DNA of 64,000 bases from positions 1 through 64,000 of the forward strand of contig NZ_JBHFEI010000006.1 in NCBI RefSeq assembly GCF_041928815.1, in the 5' to 3' direction. A program made the translations under genes and the position numbers. This DNA is from JBHFEI01 sp041928815. GTDB lineage: Bacteria > Pseudomonadota > Alphaproteobacteria > Rhizobiales > Rhizobiaceae. Positions 1-8,346 of this stretch are shown piece by piece. Position 1 is the stretch's first letter. Each line of letters starts with the position of its first letter. Under the pieces are notes generated by a model. The model saw nothing but the letters and a program-made list of their open reading frames with translations, made no database searches and was not told the DNA's origin.

Positions 1-235
1 TCACCAGGACCAGTGAATCAGACAAGCCCGACCGCGTGAATCATCAATCCGACTCCGCGTTCATCGAAGACGCTCTAGTCCATCCGTAGTCAGGTCATCT
101 GACGCCATCATCGCGCGGCAGGGTTAACGGACGGTTAACGCGATGGTGTCGTGACGAATGAAACGCATCGCTCCCGCTTGTGGATCGCCGTCGCGGATGC
201 TTGACGGGTCGGGGGCGGCGGGTGTTCAACCGGGC
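1..235. other. Left-edge intergenic region
   Basis: I see no gene here. The stretch ends in the DUF1489 leader. The only notable signals are the paired TTAA half-sites listed separately and a small hairpin formed by GTCAG and CTGAC near position 90-105. Reading frames on both strands have no family resemblance. Confidence 0.5.
124..138 (+). promoter_or_regulatory. Candidate CtrA box
   Basis: Two TTAA half-sites (124-127 and 135-138), each followed by C, lie exactly 7 nt apart. TTAA-N7-TTAA is the established binding pattern of the alphaproteobacterial cell-cycle regulator CtrA. It sits about 100 bp upstream of the DUF1489 start. The half-sites are seen directly; CtrA control is an inference. 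Confidence 0.5.
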
Positions 236-670
236 ATGGCCCTTCATCTCATCAAACTCTGCGTCGGCGCCGACTCGATCGAGGACCTGCGCGAATGGGT
301 GGCGGAGCGCGCCCTGACGGCGATCGCGGCCGGCCTCGAACCGCATTCGGTACACACGACCCGCATGGTGCCGAAGCGTTGCGACGAACTGCTCGACGGC
401 GGATCGCTCTACTGGGTGATCAAGGGTCAGGTGCAGGCGCGCCAGAGGCTGATATCGATCGAGCCCTTCACCGGCGGCGACGGCATCGGCCGCTGCCATC
501 TGGTGCTCGGGCCGGAAGTGGTGGAAACCTTCCGCCAGCCCCGCCGTGCCTTCCAGGGCTGGCGCTATCTCATGGAGAAGGAGGCGCCGGCCGATCTCGG
601 CGGCAGCGGCGGCGACGGCGAGATGCCGCCGGATCTGCGCCTCACCCTCGCCGAACTCGGGCTGCTCTGA
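236..670 (+). CDS. DUF1489 family protein
   Basis: This 144-residue soluble protein opens with MALHLIKLCVGADS, the typical start of the alphaproteobacterial DUF1489 family. That is why I chose this ATG rather than an in-frame ATG 78 nt upstream. It carries the family's central segment with the TRMVPKR and GGSLYWVIKG motifs and a conserved region around GRCHLVLGP. No catalytic residues are recognisable and the family function is unknown. A CtrA-like box lies upstream, so cell-cycle-linked expression is possible. The gene faces a minus-strand gene and is probably monocistronic. Confidence 0.85.
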   Translation: MALHLIKLCVGADSIEDLREWVAERALTAIAAGLEPHSVHTTRMVPKRCDELLDGGSLYWVIKGQVQARQRLISIEPFTGGDGIGRCHLVLGPEVVETFRQPRRAFQGWRYLMEKEAPADLGGSGGDGEMPPDLRLTLAELGLL

Positions 671-681
671 CCGGCGCGGTC

Positions 682-951
682 TCAGCCGATATGCAGCCGG
701 ACGGGCAGGCGGCGGCCGGAGCAGGTGACATGGAGATGGATCGCCGCGCGCGGCTGGCCGTGGCGCCAGGCACGGGCGCCGTGGGCGAGCAGCATGACCA
801 CGAGATCGCGCGTCTTGGCACGCGGCCGGTTCAGGCCGATATCCGCGAGCCTCAGGGCGGCCTCGTGCAGCGGATGCAGGTGAAAGCGCGGCAATGGCAG
901 CCGCGGCTCCGGCGGCGCCGGCGCGCCGGGCGCATTTTCATTCGTTGCCAT
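682..951 (-). CDS. Small hypothetical protein
   Basis: This is an 89-residue basic, histidine-rich protein (MATNENAPG start) with no family I recognise. A GGGGAC ribosome-binding sequence lies 6 nt upstream of this ATG, which favours it over an in-frame start 24 nt further up. The N-terminal 20 residues are rich in Pro and Ala. The rest contains LADIGL and a hydrophobic LVVMLLAHG stretch too short to be a confident membrane segment. It ends 11 bp from the DUF1489 stop, converging on it. It may be real because of its placement and ribosome-binding site, but coding evidence is modest. Confidence 0.45.
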   Translation of the reverse strand: MATNENAPGAPAPPEPRLPLPRFHLHPLHEAALRLADIGLNRPRAKTRDLVVMLLAHGARAWRHGQPRAAIHLHVTCSGRRLPVRLHIG

Positions 952-1085
952 GTCTGTCCCCGTGACGCAAAACAAACCGAGGGAGGGGCATCGACCGTCA
1001 GGCCGGTGCCGGAAGACGTTGAGAAAGTGGTCTTACCGAAAGGAAGGCGTGCGGGACCGATGCCGAAGGCACCGGCCACTTAAGG

Positions 1086-2537
1086 TCACTGCTGGGTCGC
1101 CCAGCAGGAAAAGCCGCGTTTTGTCAGGGCCTTGCAGGCCGTCGTCGCTTGGGACTGGCTGCCGAAGCCGCCGAAACGGGCGCGGTAGATGTCGCCGAAG
1201 GCAACCGCGAAGGGCTTTGCCTCGTTCAGCGTCCCGCCCGCCTTCTTCTGGGCGACGGCGAGCAGCGCCATGGCCTGTCCTTCGGTCGGCGTGGCGCCGA
1301 TCTGGATCACCCAGCCGCCCACCGCACCGGACGGTGCCGCCTTCGCCACCGAATTGGTGATCTGCGCGTCGACGGAGGGCGCCATTGCCTCGATCGCTTC
1401 GTGCTGCGCATCGAGCGTGCCGGCGGGCGCGGGCTTGCGCTTCACCAGCGGATTTTCCGAGCGCGGCGCCGCCGAGGCATAGGCAACCTCGACCTCGGCG
1501 CTCTCGCCAACATAGCGGGCGCCCGGCACGGGGCCGTTTTCCGGCAGGGAGAAGCCGGCGACCGCTGCGGTCTCGGTTTCGACGATCTCCTCGACCGGAG
1601 CCTGCCGTGCGGACACCATCTCGACCGGCGGCGCCTGGATCTTGACGCCGGACTTGCCGCGCGTCGAGGCGGCCGGCATGTAGGTCGCGACCAGCTTGCG
1701 CATCTGCGCGTCGCGGGCACCGCCCGAGGTTCCGCCGAGCACGACCGCGACGATGCTGCGTCCGTCCGCTTCCGCCGAGGTGGCGAGGTTGAAGCCGGAG
1801 GCGCGGGTGTAGCCGGTCTTGATGCCGTCGACGCCGCGGACATTGCCGAGCAGACGGTTGTGGTTGCCGATCACGTTCTTGCCGAAGCGGAAGCTGCGGG
1901 TGGAGAAATAGTCGTAATATTGCGGGAAATGCTGGCGGAGCGCGAGCCCGAGGCGCGCCTGGTCGCGCGCGGTCGTCATCTGCGCCGGATCGGGAAGGCC
2001 GTTGGCGTTGCGGTAGGTGGTGCGCGTCATGCCGAGCGCGCGCGCCTTGTTGGTCATCATCCGGGCGAAGCGGGGTTCGGAGCCGCCGAGCATCTCGCCG
2101 AGCGCGGTGGCCGAATCATTGGCCGAGCGGGTGACGAGGGAGAGGATCGCCTCTTCGACCGTAATGGCCTTGCCCGCACCGACGCCGAGCTTGGAAGGCG
2201 GCTCGGAGGCTGCATGCTTCGAGAAGGGGACCTTCGTCGTCTTGCGGATCTTGCCGGCTTCGAGCGCCTCGAAGGTGAGGTAGAGCGTCATCATCTTCGT
2301 CAGCGAAGCGGGGTAGCGCAGCTCGTCGGCCGAATCGCCGTAGAGCACCTTGCCCGTCTTCGCATCGACGACGATGCCGGCATATTTCGGATTGGCGGCG
2401 GCGCCCGTGGCCGCCGTGACGGCGGCGATGCCGAGGAACCCGGCGATCACGAAGCGGCCAGCGACCTTTGCGATCGCGCGGCAGGACGAGGTAGCGGAGG
2501 GGAAGGGCATGGATGGGAACACTCTATTACTCTTCAT
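1086..2537 (-). CDS. D-alanyl-D-alanine carboxypeptidase with SPOR domain
   Basis: This penicillin-binding protein (peptidase S11, DacA/DacF type) trims the terminal D-Ala from peptidoglycan stem peptides in the periplasm. With the ATG at 2537 it has 483 residues and an N-terminal signal/anchor (hydrophobic run about residues 25-45). The three active-site motifs are all present: SLTK (Ser78, Lys81), SAN (138-140) and KTG (240-242). A low-complexity Pro/Ala/Glu linker follows. A SPOR domain (about 407-483) should bind denuded glycan strands at the division septum. An in-frame ATG at 2510 is an alternative start. The SPOR extension is common in Rhizobiales homologues and suggests a role in septal wall remodelling. 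Confidence 0.93.
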   Translation of the reverse strand: MKSNRVFPSMPFPSATSSCRAIAKVAGRFVIAGFLGIAAVTAATGAAANPKYAGIVVDAKTGKVLYGDSADELRYPASLTKMMTLYLTFEALEAGKIRKTTKVPFSKHAASEPPSKLGVGAGKAITVEEAILSLVTRSANDSATALGEMLGGSEPRFARMMTNKARALGMTRTTYRNANGLPDPAQMTTARDQARLGLALRQHFPQYYDYFSTRSFRFGKNVIGNHNRLLGNVRGVDGIKTGYTRASGFNLATSAEADGRSIVAVVLGGTSGGARDAQMRKLVATYMPAASTRGKSGVKIQAPPVEMVSARQAPVEEIVETETAAVAGFSLPENGPVPGARYVGESAEVEVAYASAAPRSENPLVKRKPAPAGTLDAQHEAIEAMAPSVDAQITNSVAKAAPSGAVGGWVIQIGATPTEGQAMALLAVAQKKAGGTLNEAKPFAVAFGDIYRARFGGFGSQSQATTACKALTKRGFSCWATQQ

Positions 2538-2662
2538 GCTCACGTGAGGAGGGCCGTCCGGACGCCTCTCAAACGACCGTTGCTTCGAAACTAACCGGGA
2601 TAGCGTTACCAATCGGTTTATGATGAACGGAAGGTTTCGCCCCCGGGGCATCTGACCTGCGT

Positions 2663-3397
2663 TCAACGGACGATCCTCGCCTCGACATAGGCAAGGATGG
2701 CGTCATCCATCGCTTTCCATTGTGGCAGCAATTGGCTGGAGAAACGGTAGAGCACGACGAGATCGTTGCCGGCATGCACGTCGCGCTGGCAGTCGGCGCT
2801 GGTGGAAAGCGCCGGCGCCTGCGGCAGCAGGCAGCGCACCGCGTAGGGCGCCTGACCCGGCCGGTCGGCGGTGAAAAAGGTTTCCCTGCCGTAACCGCTC
2901 GTCTCCTTCATCGCGTGGCGCCGCAGCCCCGAGGCGGTCGGCGCGCCCGCGTCGGCGAAGAGGTGCCGGTAGATCGGTTCGATCCGCCCGGACATGTCGC
3001 GCGACATGGTGCTTTGCGAGATCTGGACGAAGAGGAGGCGGTCGGGCCGGGAGACGTCGTTGAACGCCTCGCGCCCGTCGTCGGTATAGCCCTGCATGCC
3101 GGGCCAGGTGAAATAGAGGTCCACCCGCTCGGCGACACCGGTCGCGCGCTGCTCGGCGAAGCGGATGACGTTTCCCGGCAGCCGCAGATGGTCCTGACCG
3201 ATGAAGATGTCGTGGGTCTCGGTGCTCGTCGAATGGCCGGCAAGGGCGAGCCGCTCGCCATACCAGCGGCCGGCGGCCGCGATGCCGGCGGTCGCCAGCG
3301 TCAGCGCCACCGCGATGCCGGTCAGTCTGGAGAAAAGCGCGCCGGAAAAGAACGGCGTCGAGCCGGACGTGTCGGCAAGGGCGGGCGTCGCGGACAT
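2663..3397 (-). CDS. Membrane-anchored hypothetical protein
   Basis: This 244-residue protein starts at the ATG preceded by a strong GGAGGAAACC ribosome-binding site; a longer upstream reading frame lacks one. An N-terminal cytoplasmic tail of about 25 residues leads into one transmembrane helix (about 26-46, FSRLTGIAVALTLATAG). A periplasmic domain with two conserved-looking cysteines (in VRCLLP and ADCQRD) follows. No catalytic motif is recognised. It resembles conserved hypothetical proteins found in Rhizobiales, but I cannot name a family. It lies just upstream of the carboxypeptidase on the same strand with about 125 bp between them, so an envelope role is plausible but unproven. Confidence 0.7.
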   Translation of the reverse strand: MSATPALADTSGSTPFFSGALFSRLTGIAVALTLATAGIAAAGRWYGERLALAGHSTSTETHDIFIGQDHLRLPGNVIRFAEQRATGVAERVDLYFTWPGMQGYTDDGREAFNDVSRPDRLLFVQISQSTMSRDMSGRIEPIYRHLFADAGAPTASGLRRHAMKETSGYGRETFFTADRPGQAPYAVRCLLPQAPALSTSADCQRDVHAGNDLVVLYRFSSQLLPQWKAMDDAILAYVEARIVR

Positions 3398-3511
3398 GGT
3401 TTCCTCCGGTCGGAAGCGTCTTCGCGTGCCCCGGAACGGCACAGGGCCGAGCGGCACGGAAATTGCTCCGCGAATGACTGACAAAGAGTTACCGGATAAG
3501 GTTAATTTTTC

Positions 3512-3844
3512 GTGAACGACACGCTTGTGCTTGGCGCGCTTCTGGCGGGTTCGATCGTCCCATTCCTGGCACGTCTTCTCCTCTCCGCGCTCGGGGCGGA
3601 GGAGGCGATCGCGCTGACATTGCGCGGTGGCGCGCGCTTCGCACCGCTGCCGCTGCTTGCCGCCGTTCTCGCAGGCCCGGCGCTGCTCGTCGCGGCCGTC
3701 ATCGGCGAGCGTCGGGCCGGCCGTCTGCCGGCGGTCGGGCTGCTGGTGTCGGTGGCGATCCTTGCGGGCTGGGCCGGATGCTACGGCATCCTCGTCCTCG
3801 AGGCGGCGGCATGGGCCGGCATCGTCACGGTGCCGCCGGGCTGA
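3512..3844 (+). CDS. Small integral membrane protein
   Basis: This 110-residue hydrophobic protein starts with GTG. Three or four transmembrane helices are visible: about 3-28 (LVLGALLAGSIVPFLARLLL), 48-66 (LLAAVLAGPALLVAAVIG) and 74-105. A short basic loop (GERRAG) lies between. No functional motif is present. It is transcribed away from the preceding membrane-anchored gene, with about 115 bp between their starts that probably holds both promoters. Small proteins of this kind are common and unassigned in Rhizobiales. Confidence 0.65.
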   Translation: MNDTLVLGALLAGSIVPFLARLLLSALGAEEAIALTLRGGARFAPLPLLAAVLAGPALLVAAVIGERRAGRLPAVGLLVSVAILAGWAGCYGILVLEAAAWAGIVTVPPG

Positions 3845-3848
3845 CGGC

Positions 3849-3885
3849 AAAAAAAGGCCGGTTCCGGGGACAAGCGGAACCGGCC
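3849..3885 (-). terminator. Rho-independent terminator
   Basis: A perfect 10-bp stem (GGCCGGTTCC and GGAACCGGCC) with a 10-nt loop is followed, read on the minus strand, by seven U residues (A-tract 3849-3855 on the plus strand). It sits about 100 nt past the stop of the transglutaminase-like gene and is a textbook intrinsic terminator for it. Confidence 0.9.
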
Positions 3886-3988
3886 GACGGGCCACGATCA
3901 TACGACGGGGACAAAGACAATCGGGCCTATACATCCGGCGGCCGCCGGTGGCGGCACGCCTGTTCTTGAAAGTTCGCTCCGGGCGCTT

Positions 3989-4597
3989 TTACTGCGACTG
4001 GACCGAACCGACGGCGCCAGCGCGGCCGTCCTGCAACTTCACCCAGCGCCCGGCATGTTCCGAAGACTGGCGCTTGATGAAGGTGTATTCCGTGTCCGAC
4101 CACAGCAGCACCTTGGTGCGCATGTTGTCGAGAATGAAATCGCCCCGGTCGGTGCGCACCGTCAGCACGGCATGGCCGTCGCCGTTCGGCTGCAGCACCA
4201 CGGTGATGAGCAGGTTGTTCGCCTTGAAGCCGCGCTCCATCAGGATCCTGCGCTTGAGGAGCACGTAATCCTCGCAGTCGCCGACATTGGTCGGATAGGC
4301 CCAGAGTTCCTCGACGCCGTAGATTTCCATGTCGGTCAACGGGGTGACGGTCTGGTTCACATCGTAGTTCACCTCTAGCATCGTCTTCCAGTCGTCGCGC
4401 GACAGGGCCATCGGGCCCGGATCGCTGCCGGTGCTGCGGCATTCGGATGTGTATTTCTTGCAGAATTCATAGTGCCCGATCGGCGGGTTGGTGCCGCCGG
4501 TGACCACCATGTTCGCCGGGAGGGCGAAGGCCGCCTGCATGCTTGCAAGTGACAGAAAGGCAGAGAGAATTCCGATCCTGCGTATCGATGCCGTCAT
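3989..4597 (-). CDS. Transglutaminase-like cysteine peptidase (BTLCP family)
   Basis: This 202-residue periplasmic protein belongs to the bacterial transglutaminase-like cysteine proteinase family (formerly DUF920). It starts at an ATG preceded by GGGGA and has a signal peptide with cleavage near AFA-LPA (about residue 26). The predicted Cys-His-Asp triad is visible: Cys108 in VGDCEDY, His142 in DGHAVL and Asp157 in FILDNM. Homologues in Pseudomonas (LapG) cleave surface adhesins. The short rhizobial type here is widespread and its substrate is unknown. No LapD-type partner is adjacent. An AT-rich promoter region lies upstream and a strong terminator downstream, so the gene is probably transcribed alone. 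Confidence 0.88.
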   Translation of the reverse strand: MTASIRRIGILSAFLSLASMQAAFALPANMVVTGGTNPPIGHYEFCKKYTSECRSTGSDPGPMALSRDDWKTMLEVNYDVNQTVTPLTDMEIYGVEELWAYPTNVGDCEDYVLLKRRILMERGFKANNLLITVVLQPNGDGHAVLTVRTDRGDFILDNMRTKVLLWSDTEYTFIKRQSSEHAGRWVKLQDGRAGAVGSVQSQ

Positions 4598-5027
4598 CGT
4601 GTGCGTCCCCTGTGATGAGTTCACATTGCCACGAAGATTTTGACATGCCGCGAAATTCGATCGTAAAACTAAGTACAAAAAAGAACAGTTTAAGAATAAA
4701 ACAAGAATAAAATTGAGCTTTCCTTTTAGTCGATTTTGACGCGCCTTTTCCTAAAATGCGAGCGATCGGCAGGCCCCGCACCGCCGGCGCGAACACCTGC
4801 CGTGACGTGATCCGGCTTGAAAAACAAGGGGATCCGACGGGGAGACGATCGGGCGACGAGGAGGTTCGTCCCTTTTCGGGACAGTCGCGCAGCCGACACT
4901 CCTGCGCCTGCCTCATCGTGAAACACTTTGCGCTACGCCGCTGCGTGCCCGTATCGAGACCGACCGCTGCAAAATAAATCTTTCGACACGTCCGAAAAAC
5001 ATGCCGCCGGATGGACGGATCGGACGG
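4598..5027. other. Intergenic region, AT-rich in part
   Basis: This 430-bp gap lies between the 5' end of the transglutaminase-like gene and the 3' end of the ATP12 gene. Positions about 4640-4740 are conspicuously AT-rich compared with the GC-rich surroundings and probably hold the promoter of the leftward gene. Short reading frames here show no family resemblance. I see no RNA gene. Confidence 0.6.
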
Positions 5028-5813
5028 TCAGCGCAGGGTTTCGAGCACCCGGGTCGCCGTCTCCAGCTCGATCCAGCGCGCCTCGCGGCGCTCTGCCGCT
5101 TCTGCATCGACGCCCCAGTGCTCCGCCTGCCAGTCTTCGTCGACATGGGCGGCCTTCCAGATCTGCCCGGCGTCGAGGCGCCCCTCGGCATAGGCGAGCG
5201 CCAGGAGGGCGGAGCCCGTCAGCGTCGTGATCGTGTGCAGGCAGGCGAGCCCGAGCGGCGTCGCATAGCTGCGCAGCGCCTCGGCGAAGGCGGCGATCGC
5301 TTCGGGCGGCTGCGCCTGGTGGACGATGCCCTCCGTCACGAGGAAGCGGGCACCGAAGCGGTTTTCCGCAAAGCGCAGCACCGGGTTCCAGAAGGCGTTC
5401 TGCCGCTGGACGAGCCCTTCCGGGGCCTCGGCCCGGTAACAGACGAGGTCCGTTCCCGCAAATTTCAGGATGTCGTCGAAAACGCTGCGCACATCCTTCG
5501 CGACGCCGTCGAGCGCCGTGTTGACGATGCGGGTCGCCGGCATCCGCGCCGGATCGATCACATCGAGCTGGGCATTCCATTCGTTGGCCAGCAGATCGGC
5601 CAGCGCCCGGACGGGGACCGCGAAGGGCGTGCCCGCCGGGGTGCGCACGGTCTTGCCGTCGAGCAGCACGCGGTATCCGCCGCCCTCCGCCTCGCCGACG
5701 CTCGCCTCGGCATAGAAGCGCTTCGGCAGGGGTTTCAGCATCTGGATCTGGGCACGCCGCACGGGATCGCTATCGGTCAGGGCCGAGGTGAGGTCTTCGC
5801 GATGATCAGGCAT
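5028..5813 (-). CDS. ATP12 family chaperone
   Basis: This 261-residue protein is homologous to mitochondrial Atp12, which chaperones the alpha subunit of F1 ATP synthase during assembly. In alphaproteobacteria the family is standard. Recognisable segments are the N-terminal KRFYAEASVG, the DGKTVRTPAG beta-strand motif, LANEWNAQ, and the C-terminal region around AAHVDEDWQAEHWG. The ATG at 5813 overlaps the end of the HAD gene by 8 bp, which indicates translational coupling. It is the last gene of the operon crcB-rluA-HAD-ATP12. Confidence 0.93.
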   Translation of the reverse strand: MPDHREDLTSALTDSDPVRRAQIQMLKPLPKRFYAEASVGEAEGGGYRVLLDGKTVRTPAGTPFAVPVRALADLLANEWNAQLDVIDPARMPATRIVNTALDGVAKDVRSVFDDILKFAGTDLVCYRAEAPEGLVQRQNAFWNPVLRFAENRFGARFLVTEGIVHQAQPPEAIAAFAEALRSYATPLGLACLHTITTLTGSALLALAYAEGRLDAGQIWKAAHVDEDWQAEHWGVDAEAAERREARWIELETATRVLETLR

Positions 5814-6471
5814 GTTGCAACTCCAGCCAGTCGTGGATGTCCTGCGGCGTGCGGGCGATGTGGTCCGCGCCGGCCTCGACGAGGGCAGGGACGGGCGCAT
5901 AGCCCCAGGCGACGCCGAGGGCAGCGGCACCCGCCGCCTTCGCCATCTGCATGTCGTAGACGGCGTCGCCGACGACCACCGTGTCGCGCGGCGCGATGCC
6001 GAGCCCCTCGCAGCATTCTATCACCATCGCCGGATGCGGCTTCGACGGGCAGTCGTCCGCGGTGCGCGAAATCGAGAACACCGTATCGAAGCCATGGCGG
6101 CCGGCGATCAGTTGAAGGCCGCGCCGCGACTTTCCCGTGACCGCGCCGATCTTCAGGCCGGGCCGCCGGGACAGCGCCGCAACCAGCGGACCGATGCCGG
6201 GAAAGAGCGCCTCCTCGAATCCCGGTTCCTGGCGCACGCCGGCGAAGATCGACTTGTAGTGGGCCGTCATCGCGAGCGCCCGGTCGTTGACATGCGGTTG
6301 CCCGAGCAGGCGGGCGATCGCGATGTCGAGCGTCAGTCCGATGATCGCCTTCGTCTCGGCGATCACCGGAGCAGCGAGATCGAAGGCGGCAAAGGTGCGG
6401 ACCATCACTTCGTGGATGAGTGCGGCGCTGTCGACCAGCGTGCCGTCGCAATCGAAGAGCACGAGCCTCAT
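5806..6471 (-). CDS. HAD-family hydrolase (phosphoglycolate phosphatase-like)
   Basis: This 221-residue haloacid-dehalogenase-superfamily phosphatase has all four HAD motifs. Motif I is FDCDGT, with the nucleophile Asp7 and acid Asp9. Motif II is the Thr in AVTGKS. Motif III is the Lys in SKPHP. Motif IV is VVGDAVYD. The helical cap between residues about 15 and 85 places it with the Gph/PGP-like subgroup. The true substrate cannot be read from sequence. It overlaps the pseudouridine synthase stop by 4 bp and the ATP12 start by 8 bp, so it is co-translated with both. Confidence 0.88.
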   Translation of the reverse strand: MRLVLFDCDGTLVDSAALIHEVMVRTFAAFDLAAPVIAETKAIIGLTLDIAIARLLGQPHVNDRALAMTAHYKSIFAGVRQEPGFEEALFPGIGPLVAALSRRPGLKIGAVTGKSRRGLQLIAGRHGFDTVFSISRTADDCPSKPHPAMVIECCEGLGIAPRDTVVVGDAVYDMQMAKAAGAAALGVAWGYAPVPALVEAGADHIARTPQDIHDWLELQHA

Positions 6472-7466
6472 GCGTCGTCCCCGCCGCCGGCGGCTTCCTC
6501 GCTGAAGCCGAGCAGGTTCCAGCTCTGCACCATGTGCGGCGGCAGCGGCGCGGTGACCTTCAGGCGTCCGCCGGACGGGTGGGGGATGTCGATATGGCGG
6601 GCATGCAGGTGCAGCCGGTTCTGCATCCCGCCGGGAAAGTTCCAGTTGATGTCGGCCTCGAAATATTTCGGATCGCCGATGATCGGATGACCGATATGGA
6701 GCGCATGGACGCGGAGCTGGTGGGTGCGTCCCGTATAGGGTTCCATCTCCAGCCAGGCGAGCGCCTGTCCCGCCTGTTCGACGATGCGGTAATAGGAGAC
6801 GGCGTGGTCGGCACCGTCCTCTCCATGCCGGGCGACGCGGACGCGGTCGCCGTCCGGCGTCTGTTCCTTGACCAGCCAGGTGGAGATCTTGTCCTCGCGC
6901 TTGCGCGGCACGCCCTTCACCAGCGACCAGTAGGTCTTCTTCGTGTCGCGTTCGCGGAAGGCGGCGGTCAGCGCCTGTGCCGCGCCGCGCGTGCGGGCGA
7001 CGACGAGCACGCCGGAGGTGTCGCGGTCGAGCCGATGCACGAGGCGGGGCTTTTCCCCCTTCGGGCTGGTCCAGGCCTCGAGCATCTTGTCGATATGGCG
7101 CGTCACGCCCGATCCGCCCTGCACGGCGATGCCGGCGGGCTTGTTCAGCACGATGACCTTGGCGTCCTCGTGCAGCAGCATGCGTGACAGAAGTTCGTGG
7201 TCCGGCGCGTGCTTCAGTTCATGGCCGGCGATCGCGCCGGTCGCGGGGCGCTTCGCATCGGTCTCGATCGGCGGAATGCGCACCACCTGGCCGGGCTGGA
7301 CCCGCGTGTCCGATTTCGCCCGGCCGCCGTCGATGCGGATCTGGCCCGAACGCAAAAGCTTCTGCAGGGCGCCGAAGCCGAGGCCGGGGAAATGCAGCTT
7401 GAACCAGCGGTCGAGGCGCATGCCCGCTTCGTCGGCGTCAACCTGTCTGTGTTCTATTCCGGCCAT
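6468..7466 (-). CDS. RluA-family pseudouridine synthase (RluC/RluD-like)
   Basis: This 332-residue enzyme isomerises uridine to pseudouridine in RNA, probably 23S rRNA. An N-terminal S4 RNA-binding domain (about residues 16-65, with the RSGQIRIDGG turn) precedes the catalytic domain. The catalytic motif HRLDRDTSG at 144-152 contains the essential Asp147. Later motifs GRTHQLRVH and GDPKYF are also present. The rhizobial arrangement beside HAD and ATP12 genes is conserved. The exact target position is not determinable here; RluC-like is the best guess. The start is the ATG at 7466, 38 nt after the crcB stop. Confidence 0.92.
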   Translation of the reverse strand: MAGIEHRQVDADEAGMRLDRWFKLHFPGLGFGALQKLLRSGQIRIDGGRAKSDTRVQPGQVVRIPPIETDAKRPATGAIAGHELKHAPDHELLSRMLLHEDAKVIVLNKPAGIAVQGGSGVTRHIDKMLEAWTSPKGEKPRLVHRLDRDTSGVLVVARTRGAAQALTAAFRERDTKKTYWSLVKGVPRKREDKISTWLVKEQTPDGDRVRVARHGEDGADHAVSYYRIVEQAGQALAWLEMEPYTGRTHQLRVHALHIGHPIIGDPKYFEADINWNFPGGMQNRLHLHARHIDIPHPSGGRLKVTAPLPPHMVQSWNLLGFSEEAAGGGDDA

Positions 7467-7504
7467 CGTCCTGCAATCATCCTGTGCCTCAAAGCGGCAG
7501 GGTA

Positions 7505-7882
7505 TTAGAGTATCGCGCGCGCAAGGGCCAGTCCGGCGAAGACGGCGGCGATCGAAACCGTGACGCTTGCCGCCACATAGGCGAAGGCCGTGGCAAGTTC
7601 GCCGCGCTCCGACAGGGCGACCGCATCGAGCGCAAAGGCGGAAAAGGTCGTGTAGCCGCCGAGGACGCCGGTGACGAGGAAGACCCGCACATCCATGGAG
7701 GCGTCGAAGGCGCGCGCGATCACTTCGACGAAAATGCCGATCATCAGCGATCCGGTCACGTTGACGAACAGCGTTCCCCAGGGAAAATGGGTGCCGAACA
7801 GCCGGAGGGCGACGATGCCGGCCTGATAGCGCAGCACCGATCCGATGGCACCACCCGCCGCGACCAACACGATCTGTTTCAT
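7505..7882 (-). CDS. crcB: Fluoride efflux channel CrcB/Fluc
   Basis: This 125-residue integral membrane protein has four transmembrane helices and matches the Fluc/CrcB family, which forms dual-topology dimers that export fluoride. Diagnostic motifs are GGAIGSVLRYQ near the N-terminus, the WGTLFVNVTGS segment with its conserved Asn, and GGYTTFSAFALD, which lines the pore. I take the internal ATG (MKQIVLV) as start because it begins the first helix directly. I looked for a fluoride riboswitch in the 130 bp upstream and did not find one. It heads the operon with rluA. Confidence 0.95.
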   Translation of the reverse strand: MKQIVLVAAGGAIGSVLRYQAGIVALRLFGTHFPWGTLFVNVTGSLMIGIFVEVIARAFDASMDVRVFLVTGVLGGYTTFSAFALDAVALSERGELATAFAYVAASVTVSIAAVFAGLALARAIL

Positions 7883-8013
7883 GGCCCCGGCATAAACCAA
7901 TGCGCGGCCGGTGAAAAGCCGACCTGCGCGTCCGGCACGCCGAAAACAACCATTCGTTAACGTGGCGGCACTAGGATTTGCCCCGGGACGGATGGATCTT
8001 CGGACGCGCGGGC

Positions 8014-8334
8014 ATGACCAAACAGGCTATTCCTTACACGCATTACGATCTTCGCGAGCAGCGGGCCGGCGTGGCCGTCGAGATCACCCTGAGCGCCGTC
8101 GCCAATGTGCGGCTGATGACCGACGAGAATTTCAGCGCCTACAAGGAGGCGCAGAAGCATCATTTCATCGGCGGCATCGCCCGCAAGTCGCCGGTTCGTC
8201 TCGGCGTGCCGCACAGCGGCCGCTGGCATCTGGTCGTCGACATGGAAGGCCACCAGGGCGTCGCCCAGTCAAGCGTGCGCATCATCGAGCCGGTGACGGC
8301 GCCGCGCTTCCAGCCGACCTCGGGCGCCGCCTGA
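8014..8334 (+). CDS. DUF1883 domain-containing protein
   Basis: This 106-residue protein begins at the ATG giving MTKQAIPYTHYDL. It is a full-length, single-domain member of DUF1883, with the hallmark HYDLREQRAGV start, an ANVRLMTDENF strand-turn and the GRWHLVVDM core. In larger proteins this domain is found next to TIR domains; here it stands alone. Function is unknown. It diverges from crcB, with about 130 bp between the starts, and converges on fghA. Confidence 0.85.
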   Translation: MTKQAIPYTHYDLREQRAGVAVEITLSAVANVRLMTDENFSAYKEAQKHHFIGGIARKSPVRLGVPHSGRWHLVVDMEGHQGVAQSSVRIIEPVTAPRFQPTSGAA

Positions 8335-8346
8335 TCGCTCTTGGCT

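Noticed and set aside
4806..4835. TGATCC motif resembling the ECF -35
   Set aside because: No matching -10 lies 18 nt downstream and it points into the 3' end of the ATP12 gene.
7883..8013. Possible fluoride riboswitch before crcB
   Set aside because: The conserved riboswitch core and pseudoknot sequences are not found in this leader.
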